In this document: piece after piece, positions 1 to 6,469 of the stretch | Layout: every line of letters starts with the position of its first letter | How positions within the stretch are numbered: the stretch's first letter is position 1 | Assembly: GCA_022710255.1 (NCBI GenBank) | Contig: JAKLHG010000131.1 | Location: forward strand, 1 to 8,948 | Source: Candidatus Hydrogenedentota bacterium | GTDB taxonomy: Bacteria; Hydrogenedentota; Hydrogenedentia; Hydrogenedentales; CAITNO01 | Direction of reading: 5' to 3' | DNA: 8,948 nt | Notes under the pieces: model-generated | Told to the model about the DNA's origin: nothing | What the model saw: the letters and a program-made list of their open reading frames with translations, nothing else | The model's database searches: none | Translations under genes and position numbers: made by a program

Positions 1-857
1 ATCAATTTCACCAAGTCCCGGTCAACTTGTTTGGGATAGATGATAGCCCGCCAATGAATCTGCAATTTCCGTTCCAGTATCGATCTGCACAAGTGTTTTG
101 CGTAGGAAGGCGGGAAATTGAAGGTATTATCCACAAAGAAGAACTCACGAAAACCCGCCCGGACCCACGCCTGCAGCCAGTCCGCCACGTATTCCGGCGC
201 GCGCCGCCGGGAGGCGACCCCTTCAATAGACGAGGTGGAACAGTAACTGCATCGGAGCGGGCATCCCCTCCGGGTCTGCACCGGTATCCAGGGGAAGTCG
301 CTTCTTGACGCCGAAAGGGAGAGAAACTCAAGCCGCGGGAGAGGCCAGTCATCCAGGGTTGCAGCATGGGCTGCCGGCTGTGTCAATCCCCGGCCGGGCA
401 GCACCAGTCCGGGGATTCCGGACAGATCCCGTTGTTGTTCCAGCCGACACAACAGTTCCGTGAACGCGGCTTCGCCCTCGCCCGCAATGCCCATGTCCGC
501 TCCCAGGTAGGCGAGCGCGCTTTCCGGGAAAATACTGTAGCCCGCGCCGCCGACCACTATCGGTGCGGAGGACAAGGACTTGCAGGTATTGATGATTGTT
601 CGTACGTCATCCAAAAGAAACCGGGGGGATTCCATTTCCTGATCGTCAATATTACGTACGGATACGGCAATACAGTCGGGACGGAACTCCGTGATAGCGT
701 CCTTAATCGCGGCCCCGGTACCCTGCAGCACCATCAGGTCAATCATGGCCGTGGTGTGCCCCGCCTGCGTGGCGGCCTCTGCCACACAGGCAAGCCCCAA
801 CGGCATTACCGGCATGTTGATCTGTTCCGTATTGGCCGCGATAAGCAGGACTTTCAC
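1..857 (-). CDS. B12-binding domain radical SAM protein (C-terminus beyond window edge)
   Basis: The frame is open from a GTG at 857-855 to the left edge, giving 285 residues of an incomplete protein. Residues 1-140 resemble the Rossmann-like cobalamin-binding domain of BchE/methyltransferase-type radical SAM enzymes, with a GGAG segment at 103-106 and GEGE at 126-129. I see no DxHxxG lower-ligand motif, so cobalamin may bind base-off or not at all. The radical SAM cluster motif is plain: C199, C203 and C206 in RRGCPLRCSYC, which would hold the [4Fe-4S] cluster and SAM. An FxDNTFNFP segment follows. The GTG start is supported by AGAAAGG 9 bases upstream; no in-frame ATG precedes it. The gene starts 42 bases after the oxidoreductase stop, so the two are probably co-transcribed. 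The substrate is unknown; such enzymes methylate or rearrange unactivated carbons. Confidence 0.93.
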   Translation of the reverse strand, partial: MKVLLIAANTEQINMPVMPLGLACVAEAATQAGHTTAMIDLMVLQGTGAAIKDAITEFRPDCIAVSVRNIDDQEMESPRFLLDDVRTIINTCKSLSSAPIVVGGAGYSIFPESALAYLGADMGIAGEGEAAFTELLCRLEQQRDLSGIPGLVLPGRGLTQPAAHAATLDDWPLPRLEFLSLSASRSDFPWIPVQTRRGCPLRCSYCSTSSIEGVASRRRAPEYVADWLQAWVRAGFREFFFVDNTFNFPPSYAKHLCRSILERKLQIHWRAIIYPKQVDRDLVKL

Positions 858-866
858 TGGGGTATG

Positions 867-873
867 CCTTTCT
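867..873 (-). promoter_or_regulatory. Ribosome binding site deciding the GTG start of the radical SAM gene
   Basis: On the minus strand this reads AGAAAGG, 9 bases before the GTG at 857. It lies in the 42-base gap after the oxidoreductase gene and is the main reason for choosing the GTG start. Confidence 0.6.
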
Positions 874-899
874 GAAACTTCAACTCTTTTTTCCGTGCT

Positions 900-2984
900 T
901 CAAGGTGTTATCGGCCGCAACTGTACCGCATCGGCAATCACATGCCCATCCGCGCCCGCATTGGAAATGACAATTACTGCTTCCTGATCGAACAGAAAAT
1001 TGCCCGCCGAAACAAACGGCGCGTTCGGACCCGGATCCTGCCGCTGGTTCAGTCGCTGGGCGCTTTTACCTTCCCGATGGTGTATTTCAACCAGCGCGTT
1101 GGTGGCCCGATTCGGATTGGGTGTATAACTGACGCGCACTTCATAGATTCCCGGGGCGGGCACTGGCACCGTGTAGCGTGCCTCTGCTTTACCGTTGCCG
1201 GGACCACCATCATGCAGATAGTTCAGCCCGACCATGCCCGGGACGGAGGACGAGATACCCCAGTTGCCTTCCCGCGCGGACTGGGGGTTGTAAATGACGA
1301 TGCCCGGCAGTTTTTTCTGGTCTACATTTGTTTTGCCGTCCAAAACGGTTTCCAGTACCTGGCCATCGGCCAGCAGCCGTGCCGCCAGCGTTTGATAGTC
1401 CAGTTGCTGCACAGGCACGCCGGCATCCAGGGCGAGCACGGCAGCGGTTGCCGCAGATTGTCCCAGAATCATAAATACGGGCTCCATCCGGATGGAGCCG
1501 AAGGAAATATGGGACGATGAAACGCATACCGGCACCAGCAGGTTTGCACATTCAGCTTCCTTGGGGATGATGGCGCCGTAGTCAATGGGATAGGGCCCGC
1601 CGGGGCTGATTTCCACATCGCCCTCGTTACGCGCGCAGGCGCGACCCTGCTCATCCCGGGCTACGTAGCGTTGCGTGTTGTGGGAGTCCATGTTGTAGGA
1701 GCCCATGCCGACAGGATGCGGTGTTTCCTTGATACGGCGCAGGTGCAGTTCGGTCACCACAAAATCGCTCACCATGCGGCGCGCTTCGCGCACGTAAATC
1801 TGGTGCGGCCAGTGGCCGTTGTCCAAAAATTCATCCTTCGCCAGGCCCCACTGGCACATTTCGGAGCGCACGTCTTCCGCCACACGCGGGTCGTTGGCCA
1901 GGTACCAGAAATATCCCTTCTGGTAGTCTTCGTGTTCCCGCAGGATCTCGCGGCGCCGCTCGTAGGACGCCTCAGGGTATTCGTAGTTCATGCCGATATT
2001 GTCCGTGGAAAAAGCACCCCGGTTGTTCGTATCCGTCTTGAGGTTGGGGATGAGGTCAAACTTCCCGAACATGTCACGATAGCCTGTGTCAATGTAACGG
2101 CCCAACAATTCATACAGCATCGGATCATACTTGTCCGGCTTGGGAAAGGGGACCCGGTTTTCGGGAACCGTGGTGAGACAGACCCGATAATTGTAGGCCT
2201 GTACGCGGTGGTCCCCCTCGCCATCCACGCCGGGGCCGTCGTCATGGAGGCGCGGCAGCAACCCGCTGGCTGGATCGCCCGGCACGACATAGGGATCCAC
2301 AAACGATTCAAACTGGTGGTGTACCGCATTGGCCGTCTGTACACCGTTCAGCGTTTCGCCGTATTGGGTGTTGGACTCGCGGCCCACATGATAGGACACG
2401 CCCGCCGCCGCCATGAGGTCGCCTTCATAGGTGGCGTCAATGAACATGCGGCCGGCGTAGGTATTGCCGGACAGGGTGGTAAGGGAGACAATGCGATTGC
2501 CCTCCTTGACCACGCCTTTTCCCCGGTCCAGCCATTCATCCCGGTGCACAGGGATTTTAAATTCAGCCACGATTTCCTCGAAGACCTGTTCCGCCACGTG
2601 GGGCTCGAACACCCACATGGTGCGGTACTCGCCGTCCATGGCTGGCACGCCCTGGCCCCGGTTCCCGAAGGCTTCTCGTTCCTGCCAGCGCCACGCCTCC
2701 TCCCGTTGGTACTGTTTCCAGACCCGGTGGTAGAAATCGCGTGACAGGCCGCCGATGACCGCCTTGTTGCCCGTATCCGTAAAGCCTAGGCCACCGCTGG
2801 TCAGGCCGCCCAGATGCTTGTCCGGCGATACCACAACAACGCTTTTACCCATAGTGACCGCCTGCACTGCGGCAATAATCGCGGAGGAGGTGCCGCCGTA
2901 TACCACCACGTCATAGGTCTGCTGTCCGGCCGCCATCGCCGAAACAGAAACGCACAGAAAAACAACCAAGGCTTTTTGAATCAT
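900..2984 (-). CDS. Secreted FAD-dependent oxidoreductase with golvesin/xanthan-lyase-like C-terminal domain
   Basis: This 694-residue protein starts with a signal peptide (hydrophobic residues 5-16, likely cleavage near A18/A19). The FAD-binding Rossmann core follows: YDVVVYGGTSSA at 24-35, a variant of GxGxxG, then HLGGLTSGG at 57-65, typical of the FAD_oxidored family (PF12831). A second conserved block, with HISFGSIRMEPVFMILGQ and a nearby AATAA, closes the flavin domain. From about 562 to 691 lies a beta-sandwich like the C-terminal domains of golvesin and xanthan lyase, with GIYEVRVSY and a terminal IADAVQL. This architecture is common in Lentisphaerae, Planctomycetes and relatives. The substrate is unknown; carbohydrate or polyol oxidation is a guess. 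AAGGA sits 7 bases upstream of the ATG. It is the first gene of a probable two-gene operon with the radical SAM gene. Confidence 0.92.
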   Translation of the reverse strand: MIQKALVVFLCVSVSAMAAGQQTYDVVVYGGTSSAIIAAVQAVTMGKSVVVVSPDKHLGGLTSGGLGFTDTGNKAVIGGLSRDFYHRVWKQYQREEAWRWQEREAFGNRGQGVPAMDGEYRTMWVFEPHVAEQVFEEIVAEFKIPVHRDEWLDRGKGVVKEGNRIVSLTTLSGNTYAGRMFIDATYEGDLMAAAGVSYHVGRESNTQYGETLNGVQTANAVHHQFESFVDPYVVPGDPASGLLPRLHDDGPGVDGEGDHRVQAYNYRVCLTTVPENRVPFPKPDKYDPMLYELLGRYIDTGYRDMFGKFDLIPNLKTDTNNRGAFSTDNIGMNYEYPEASYERRREILREHEDYQKGYFWYLANDPRVAEDVRSEMCQWGLAKDEFLDNGHWPHQIYVREARRMVSDFVVTELHLRRIKETPHPVGMGSYNMDSHNTQRYVARDEQGRACARNEGDVEISPGGPYPIDYGAIIPKEAECANLLVPVCVSSSHISFGSIRMEPVFMILGQSAATAAVLALDAGVPVQQLDYQTLAARLLADGQVLETVLDGKTNVDQKKLPGIVIYNPQSAREGNWGISSSVPGMVGLNYLHDGGPGNGKAEARYTVPVPAPGIYEVRVSYTPNPNRATNALVEIHHREGKSAQRLNQRQDPGPNAPFVSAGNFLFDQEAVIVISNAGADGHVIADAVQLRPITP

Positions 2985-2991
2985 GGCATAT

Positions 2992-2996
2992 TCCTT
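2992..2996 (-). promoter_or_regulatory. Ribosome binding site of the oxidoreductase gene
   Basis: Minus-strand AAGGA lies 7 bases before the ATG at 2984, supporting the start that includes the signal peptide. Confidence 0.6.
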
Positions 2997-3164
2997 TTGA
3001 TATTCAATTTCTCATTGTAGACCTCCGGTAAGTATGGCCTATCGGCGGAAGCAGGTTCAATGGCTGTCTCACAAAGATGGGTATCGAATTGTATTTGTGC
3101 TATTACCTTGCATTTCTGTAGTATAAAGTCCTGTTTGTGCCTTCAGTAACCGGAACGCCTTCAC
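2997..3164. promoter_or_regulatory. Divergent intergenic region between the oxidoreductase operon and the hicB-like gene
   Basis: This stretch is more AT-rich than the genes around it and must carry promoters for both directions. On the plus strand a weak sigma70-like pair is TTGTGC (3095-3100) and TAGTAT (3119-3124), 18 bases apart, followed by TATAAA. On the minus strand only poor matches are visible. I see no operator repeat or riboswitch fold that I can defend. Confidence 0.3.
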
Positions 3165-3374
3165 GTGAGTAAATATGAACTAATCATTTACTGGAGCGAT
3201 AACGACAACGCATATATTGTCGAAGTCCCGGAACTTCCTGGATGCATGGCAGACGGAGCAACCTATGTCGAAGCAGTTCAACAGGCGGAGATAGTGATTC
3301 AGGAATGGATAGAGACCGCGCGGGAATTGGGCCGCCCCATACCGGAACCCCGCGGAAAACTTATGTACGCCTGA
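3165..3374 (+). CDS. HicB-like antitoxin family protein, solitary
   Basis: The 69-residue product matches the short HicB-like antitoxin fold: a beta strand YELIIYWS, then AYIVEVPELPGCMADGATY, then a helix beginning VEAVQQAEIVI and the tail GRPIPEP. These are the hallmarks of the HicB partial RNase-H fold, which in type II toxin-antitoxin systems neutralises the HicA mRNA interferase. There is no C-terminal helix-turn-helix or ribbon-helix-helix, so this is the short form without its own DNA-binding domain. No hicA lies upstream or downstream: HicA proteins are small, basic and carry a conserved catalytic His, and no open frame in 2985-3164 or 3375-3514 fits. The start is GTG with a weak GGA about 10 bases upstream; the nearby ATG is out of frame. 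It may be an orphan antitoxin or a domesticated regulator. Confidence 0.85.
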   Translation: MSKYELIIYWSDNDNAYIVEVPELPGCMADGATYVEAVQQAEIVIQEWIETARELGRPIPEPRGKLMYA

Positions 3375-3389
3375 ATGCCCGGTGAGACG

Positions 3390-3420
3390 CTATTCGGAAC
3401 TGTCCGACTCCGTCCGATAG
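3390..3420. repeat. Imperfect stem-loop after the hicB-like gene
   Basis: CTATtCGGA (3390-3398) pairs with TCCGATAG (3413-3420) with one bulged T. A smaller alternative pairing, CGGA with TCCG, lies inside. No T-run follows, so it is not a classical intrinsic terminator, though it lies 15 bases past the stop codon and could act as a 3' stabiliser. Confidence 0.35.
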
Positions 3421-3421
3421 T

Positions 3422-3476
3422 TACATCAGCGCACGTCATATCTGATTTGCCCCTTCCACACTGATTCATACATCAG
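3422..3476. repeat. TACATCAG direct repeat with CTGAT inverted partners
   Basis: TACATCAG occurs at 3422-3429 and again at 3469-3476. CTGAT, the inverse of ATCAG, occurs between them at 3442-3446 and 3461-3465. The arrangement ATCAG...CTGAT...CTGAT...ATCAG lies just upstream of the BNR_4 gene and could be a regulator-binding site. The elements are short, so chance is possible. Confidence 0.3.
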
Positions 3477-3478
3477 AG

Positions 3479-3494
3479 CCTTTTTATAAAAAGG
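3479..3494. promoter_or_regulatory. Perfect 16-bp palindrome upstream of the BNR_4 gene
   Basis: CCTTTTTATAAAAAGG is its own reverse complement. It ends 8 bases before the ribosome binding site at 3502. The AT-rich centre could be an operator or part of a promoter; as RNA it would make a hairpin close to the start site. Confidence 0.4.
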
Positions 3495-3501
3495 TATTTT
3501 C

Positions 3502-3506
3502 AGGAG
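3502..3506 (+). promoter_or_regulatory. Ribosome binding site of the BNR_4 gene
   Basis: AGGAG lies 8 bases before the ATG at 3515, a strong site that fixes the start. Confidence 0.7.
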
Positions 3507-3514
3507 ACGTTATC

Positions 3515-4822
3515 ATGCCTTATTTGCACCTGTTGCTGGCGTCACTATTGTCGGGCGCCATTCCCCAAATCGTGGAAACCCACGACATTGCCCCGGTCTG
3601 GTCGGGACATCCCGTCGGGTTTTGCCTGTACACGCACAAGGACATTCAGCTAGCGGCCTTTTATGATGCGGACCGGAAGATGACCGTCGCAAAGCGACGC
3701 TTGGATTCCGGGGACTGGCAACGGGTCCTGCTTCCAGAACAGGTTCAGTGGGACAGCCACAATTCCATCGTGATGGCAGTGGACGAAAAAGATCACATCC
3801 ATCTGAGCGGAAACATGCACGTGAAGCCCCTGGTCTATTTCCGGACGAAAGAACCCCTGGACATCGCCACCTTCGAACGGCTGCCCATGGTGGGAACGCG
3901 GGAAGAACGGGTCACCTATCCTAAATTTTTGAGGGGCGCGGCGGGCGAACTGTTGTTCTGTTATCGGGACGGCAGCAGCGGTAACGGTGAAGATATTTAT
4001 AATGTGTATGATACCGAATCCGGGCAATGGGGCCGTTTCCTCGACACGCCCCTGACTTCCGGTGAGGGGGAACGCAACGCCTATAGTATGGGCCCGGTCA
4101 AGGGGCCGGACGGCCGCTTCCATAGATGCTGGGTATGGCGACAGACCTACCGGTGCGAAACCAATCATAACCTGTGTTACGCCGTCAGTGACGACCTGCA
4201 TACCTGGTACTCAGGCACGGGTGTCCCGCTAACCCTGCCCATTACGCTCGCCACCACCGAAACCATAGTGGACCCGGTACCCATGAACGGCGGCATCATC
4301 AACGGGAATACACAGATCGGTTTTGATTCTCAGAAACGGCCTGTGGTGAGCTATCACAAGTTCGACGAAAACGGCAACACCCAGATTTATAATGCACGAC
4401 TGGAAGAAGGGCGTTGGGTCATCCAGCAGGCAAGCGACTGGGACTATCGCTGGGAATTCAGCGGCGGCGGTACAATCATCTTTGAAATCGGGCTGTCGGG
4501 CATCTCCCCCCATGGCGAGGGCACCCTTTGCCAGACCTACCATCACAAGAAATACGGCTCCGGCGCCTCGCTGCTCGATGAAAAAGACCTGCGCGTCCTG
4601 TCGCCCCTGGACCTGCCGCCCGCCTATCCGCCGGAACTGGGGAAAGTGGAATCCTCCGTTGAAGGCATGGGAATACGCCGCGCCACGGACAGCGGCGCCT
4701 CGGGTGAAGACGGGATAGAATATTTCCTGCAATGGGAGACCCTGTCGCAAAATCGCGACAAGCCAAGGGAAGAAGTCCCGCCCCCGTCCATGCTGCGGCT
4801 CATTAAACTGAAAACGAAGTAA
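3515..4822 (+). CDS. BNR_4 family beta-propeller protein, possible polysaccharide lyase relative
   Basis: The 435-residue protein has a short hydrophobic N-terminus (residues 4-16), a plausible but weak signal peptide with no basic n-region. The body matches the BNR repeat-containing family PF15892, a seven-bladed propeller. Diagnostic segments are WDSHNSIVMAVD (79-90), HIHLSGNMHVKPLVYFR (94-110), CYRDGSSGNGED (149-160), GPDGRFHRCWVWR (197-209), NGNTQIGF (263-270) and RPVVSYHKFDENGNTQIY (275-292). Ulvan lyases of families PL24 and PL25 share this fold and use two histidines from these first two segments; here they are H82 and H102. Whether the remaining active-site Tyr and Arg are kept cannot be settled by eye, so lyase activity is inference. 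The gene stands alone with its own strong ribosome site and ends at a terminator. A sulfatase remnant about 2.5 kb away fits sulfated-glycan use. Confidence 0.87.
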   Translation: MPYLHLLLASLLSGAIPQIVETHDIAPVWSGHPVGFCLYTHKDIQLAAFYDADRKMTVAKRRLDSGDWQRVLLPEQVQWDSHNSIVMAVDEKDHIHLSGNMHVKPLVYFRTKEPLDIATFERLPMVGTREERVTYPKFLRGAAGELLFCYRDGSSGNGEDIYNVYDTESGQWGRFLDTPLTSGEGERNAYSMGPVKGPDGRFHRCWVWRQTYRCETNHNLCYAVSDDLHTWYSGTGVPLTLPITLATTETIVDPVPMNGGIINGNTQIGFDSQKRPVVSYHKFDENGNTQIYNARLEEGRWVIQQASDWDYRWEFSGGGTIIFEIGLSGISPHGEGTLCQTYHHKKYGSGASLLDEKDLRVLSPLDLPPAYPPELGKVESSVEGMGIRRATDSGASGEDGIEYFLQWETLSQNRDKPREEVPPPSMLRLIKLKTK

Positions 4823-4827
4823 CGTAA

Positions 4828-4849
4828 AAAAAACAGTTGCCTGTTTTTT
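4828..4849. terminator. Bidirectional intrinsic terminator between convergent genes
   Basis: AAAAAACAG (4828-4836) pairs perfectly with CTGTTTTTT (4841-4849) around a TTGC loop, six bases after the BNR_4 stop codon. The A-run on one side and T-run on the other let it work on both strands, serving the BNR_4 gene and the convergent DUF115 gene. Confidence 0.75.
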
Positions 4850-4860
4850 AGGGGGGAATC

Positions 4861-4944
4861 AAAGGATCCAAAGGACCAAAAGGACAGTGTAACGCGCTCC
4901 TGTTGTACCCGTCCTTTGTGCACTTTAGGCTTTTTGGGTCCTTT
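4861..4944. repeat. Cluster of degenerate AAAGGAC repeats in inverted arrangement
   Basis: Three near-tandem units of 8-9 bases, AAAGGATCC, AAAGGACC and AAAAGGAC, lie at 4861-4885. Their inverse appears at 4911-4917 (GTCCTTT) and 4932-4944 (TTTTGGGTCCTTT). AAAGGAC (4879-4885) can pair with GTCCTTT (4911-4917), and AAAGGACCAAAA (4870-4881) with the outer right arm. It lies in the convergent gap after the terminator. It could be a dispersed intergenic repeat or a second terminator-like structure. Confidence 0.55.
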
Positions 4945-4977
4945 CGTTATACCCGCTTTTCAAACTGCAACTTCCAT

Positions 4978-6234
4978 TTATTGAAACAGGCTGTCGAAGG
5001 GCACCATGGAAAACACGTCCAGTGCGGAACCGGGCGTGGCGTTCAGGATTTCCAAGCCATGCGCGGCGGCCCAGGCGCGGGCGCAGCGATAATCCGCCTC
5101 GGCATCCTGGGGACGCGGCATGAGAAACTGTTTTCGTTCAGCCGTATAGGCGGCGTCGAAGTGGGTCGCAGCACCGGCGTCCCCGGCATTCCATAACCGC
5201 GATGCGGGTACAGTCATCCGCTTTCCGCGCAGTTTGAAGTATTCCCGCCAGGCGGCCTCGGCACAGCGATACCAGGCTCGATCATCATACTTACAGGCTG
5301 TCCAGCGCCCGGCCAGCCGAAGCATCCGCAGGAGGCCGTTCCGTTTCTTCAATTGGTAGCGGTGGTCCAGGCCGACCAGAATAATGGGATTACAGCCCAT
5401 CATGGCGGCCACCTGCAACAGCATGTACACCACCGAATAGCCGACGCACATGCGGTCCGGAGTCGTGGAGAATTCACGCGAGGCCGACCGGGGCCAATCC
5501 AAGTAGAGGGGGCACCCGTTGCTTACGCGCAGATGCGCCCAATATTGGAGGGGGAAGAACTTGATACAGGCATCCGGCACGTGTTGCTCATATTCCGTGC
5601 CGTACTGTTCAATCTGGAGCGGATCATACACCCCCCAGTACGGCGGGGTGAATCCCCAGTGTTCAAAACCCAGATACCCCCGGTTGGCCGTGAAGACAAT
5701 CTCGCCGGCCAGTTTGGTCATATCAATCTGGTTCAGGCTCGGTCCATTTCCGACGATGAAACAGCGTCGGCCCGCATGACACCCTTCAAATTCGTGGGGC
5801 ATGTGCGGCAGGCGCAATACCCGTGATCCACCCGACTGATAAATTTCCATCTCACGAAAACCGAGCCGCCATAAGTCCCGCAGCAGAGGTACCTGGGCGC
5901 GATAGTCGGGTACGCGCACCGGGAACTGATAACGAAGTGGAAATTCGTCCGGCGTCAGCGGCAGGGTAACACGCGCGGCACCCGTGTCCGAAAGTTCGAG
6001 CGTCTCTTCCTGTAAATTGTTCAGCGCATCGGTCCGAACAATCACGGAAAAGGCACGCCGCAGCGCGTCGGCGTGGGCTTCCATCCCCGGTGCGTAAATC
6101 AGACGCACAGTATTGCCGCGGGGGCATTCCCGGAGCCATTGCGCCGCCAAAAAGTCATTATCTTCCGGAAGGCATAAGAAATGCTGCATGATGCCGTCTA
6201 TTGTACACAGGCCGATAGCAACGGCGCCAATCAC
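4978..6234 (-). CDS. DUF115 / MptE-like domain protein
   Basis: The 418-residue product carries the DUF115 (PF01973) nucleotide-binding segment CFIVGNGPSLNQID at 158-171, followed by IVFTANRGYLGF (179-190). Later segments are CVGYSVVYMLLQVAAMMGC (263-281), IILVGLDHRYQ (284-294), THFDAAY (357-363) and LNATPGSALDVF (397-408). Archaeal MptE, a 6-hydroxymethylpterin diphosphokinase, belongs to this family, but bacterial members often sit in surface-glycan loci, and the GNGPSL plus GxD pattern also recalls GT42 sialyltransferases. A sugar- or nucleotide-transfer role is therefore as likely as pterin chemistry. The listed start is a GTG without a clear ribosome site; an ATG at 6189 (residue 16) is a reasonable alternative because the first 15 residues look atypical. 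There is no signal peptide or membrane segment, so the protein is probably cytosolic. It stands alone, convergent with the BNR_4 gene and divergent from the HAD gene. Confidence 0.83.
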   Translation of the reverse strand: MIGAVAIGLCTIDGIMQHFLCLPEDNDFLAAQWLRECPRGNTVRLIYAPGMEAHADALRRAFSVIVRTDALNNLQEETLELSDTGAARVTLPLTPDEFPLRYQFPVRVPDYRAQVPLLRDLWRLGFREMEIYQSGGSRVLRLPHMPHEFEGCHAGRRCFIVGNGPSLNQIDMTKLAGEIVFTANRGYLGFEHWGFTPPYWGVYDPLQIEQYGTEYEQHVPDACIKFFPLQYWAHLRVSNGCPLYLDWPRSASREFSTTPDRMCVGYSVVYMLLQVAAMMGCNPIILVGLDHRYQLKKRNGLLRMLRLAGRWTACKYDDRAWYRCAEAAWREYFKLRGKRMTVPASRLWNAGDAGAATHFDAAYTAERKQFLMPRPQDAEADYRCARAWAAAHGLEILNATPGSALDVFSMVPFDSLFQ

Positions 6235-6469
6235 CGCCGTTCATGGTCTTTGAGATAATAGAACCCTGTCCTGTACAGTCCCAGTGTAAACAGCGGTCGG
6301 GCACGCGTCGGGGTCAAGTTGATTTTGATCCGTCAGGGTATTTACCATAAGACCATGTTCTTGCATCCCCGTCTTTCCCCGTCGGAAATATCCAATACCA
6401 TCGTGTCAACGGGAAAAGCCGCTGGTACTAAAATCCCGCATCCACTATGGAAGGAGCTATAGCAAACCC
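6235..6469. promoter_or_regulatory. Divergent intergenic region between DUF115 and HAD genes
   Basis: This stretch separates two divergent genes and must hold promoters for both. CATGGTCTT (6242-6250) is exactly inverted as AAGACCATG at 6349-6357, and an 8-bp palindrome CTGTACAG lies at 6271-6278. For the plus strand, TAAAAT (6429-6434) is a fair -10 candidate, but its -35 spacing is poor. AAGGAG (6451-6456) is 13 bases before the HAD ATG, longer than usual. No RNA gene or further coding region is apparent. Confidence 0.35.

Noticed and set aside
1671..2744. Plus-strand open frame of 357 codons
   Set aside because: It lies wholly antisense to the well-supported oxidoreductase gene, has no recognisable domain, and is rich in His, Val and Arg as expected from the mirror of GC-rich coding sequence.
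3034..3126. Small plus-strand frame of 30 codons upstream of hicB, considered as a hicA remnant
   Set aside because: It lacks the HicA catalytic His context and basic core and has no good ribosome site.
3375..3464. Frame of 29 codons starting directly after the hicB-like stop (TGAATG)
   Set aside because: No HicA features or other motif; the junction is probably chance.
4861..4944. CRISPR array
   Set aside because: Units of 8-9 bases without spacers of regular length; no cas genes.
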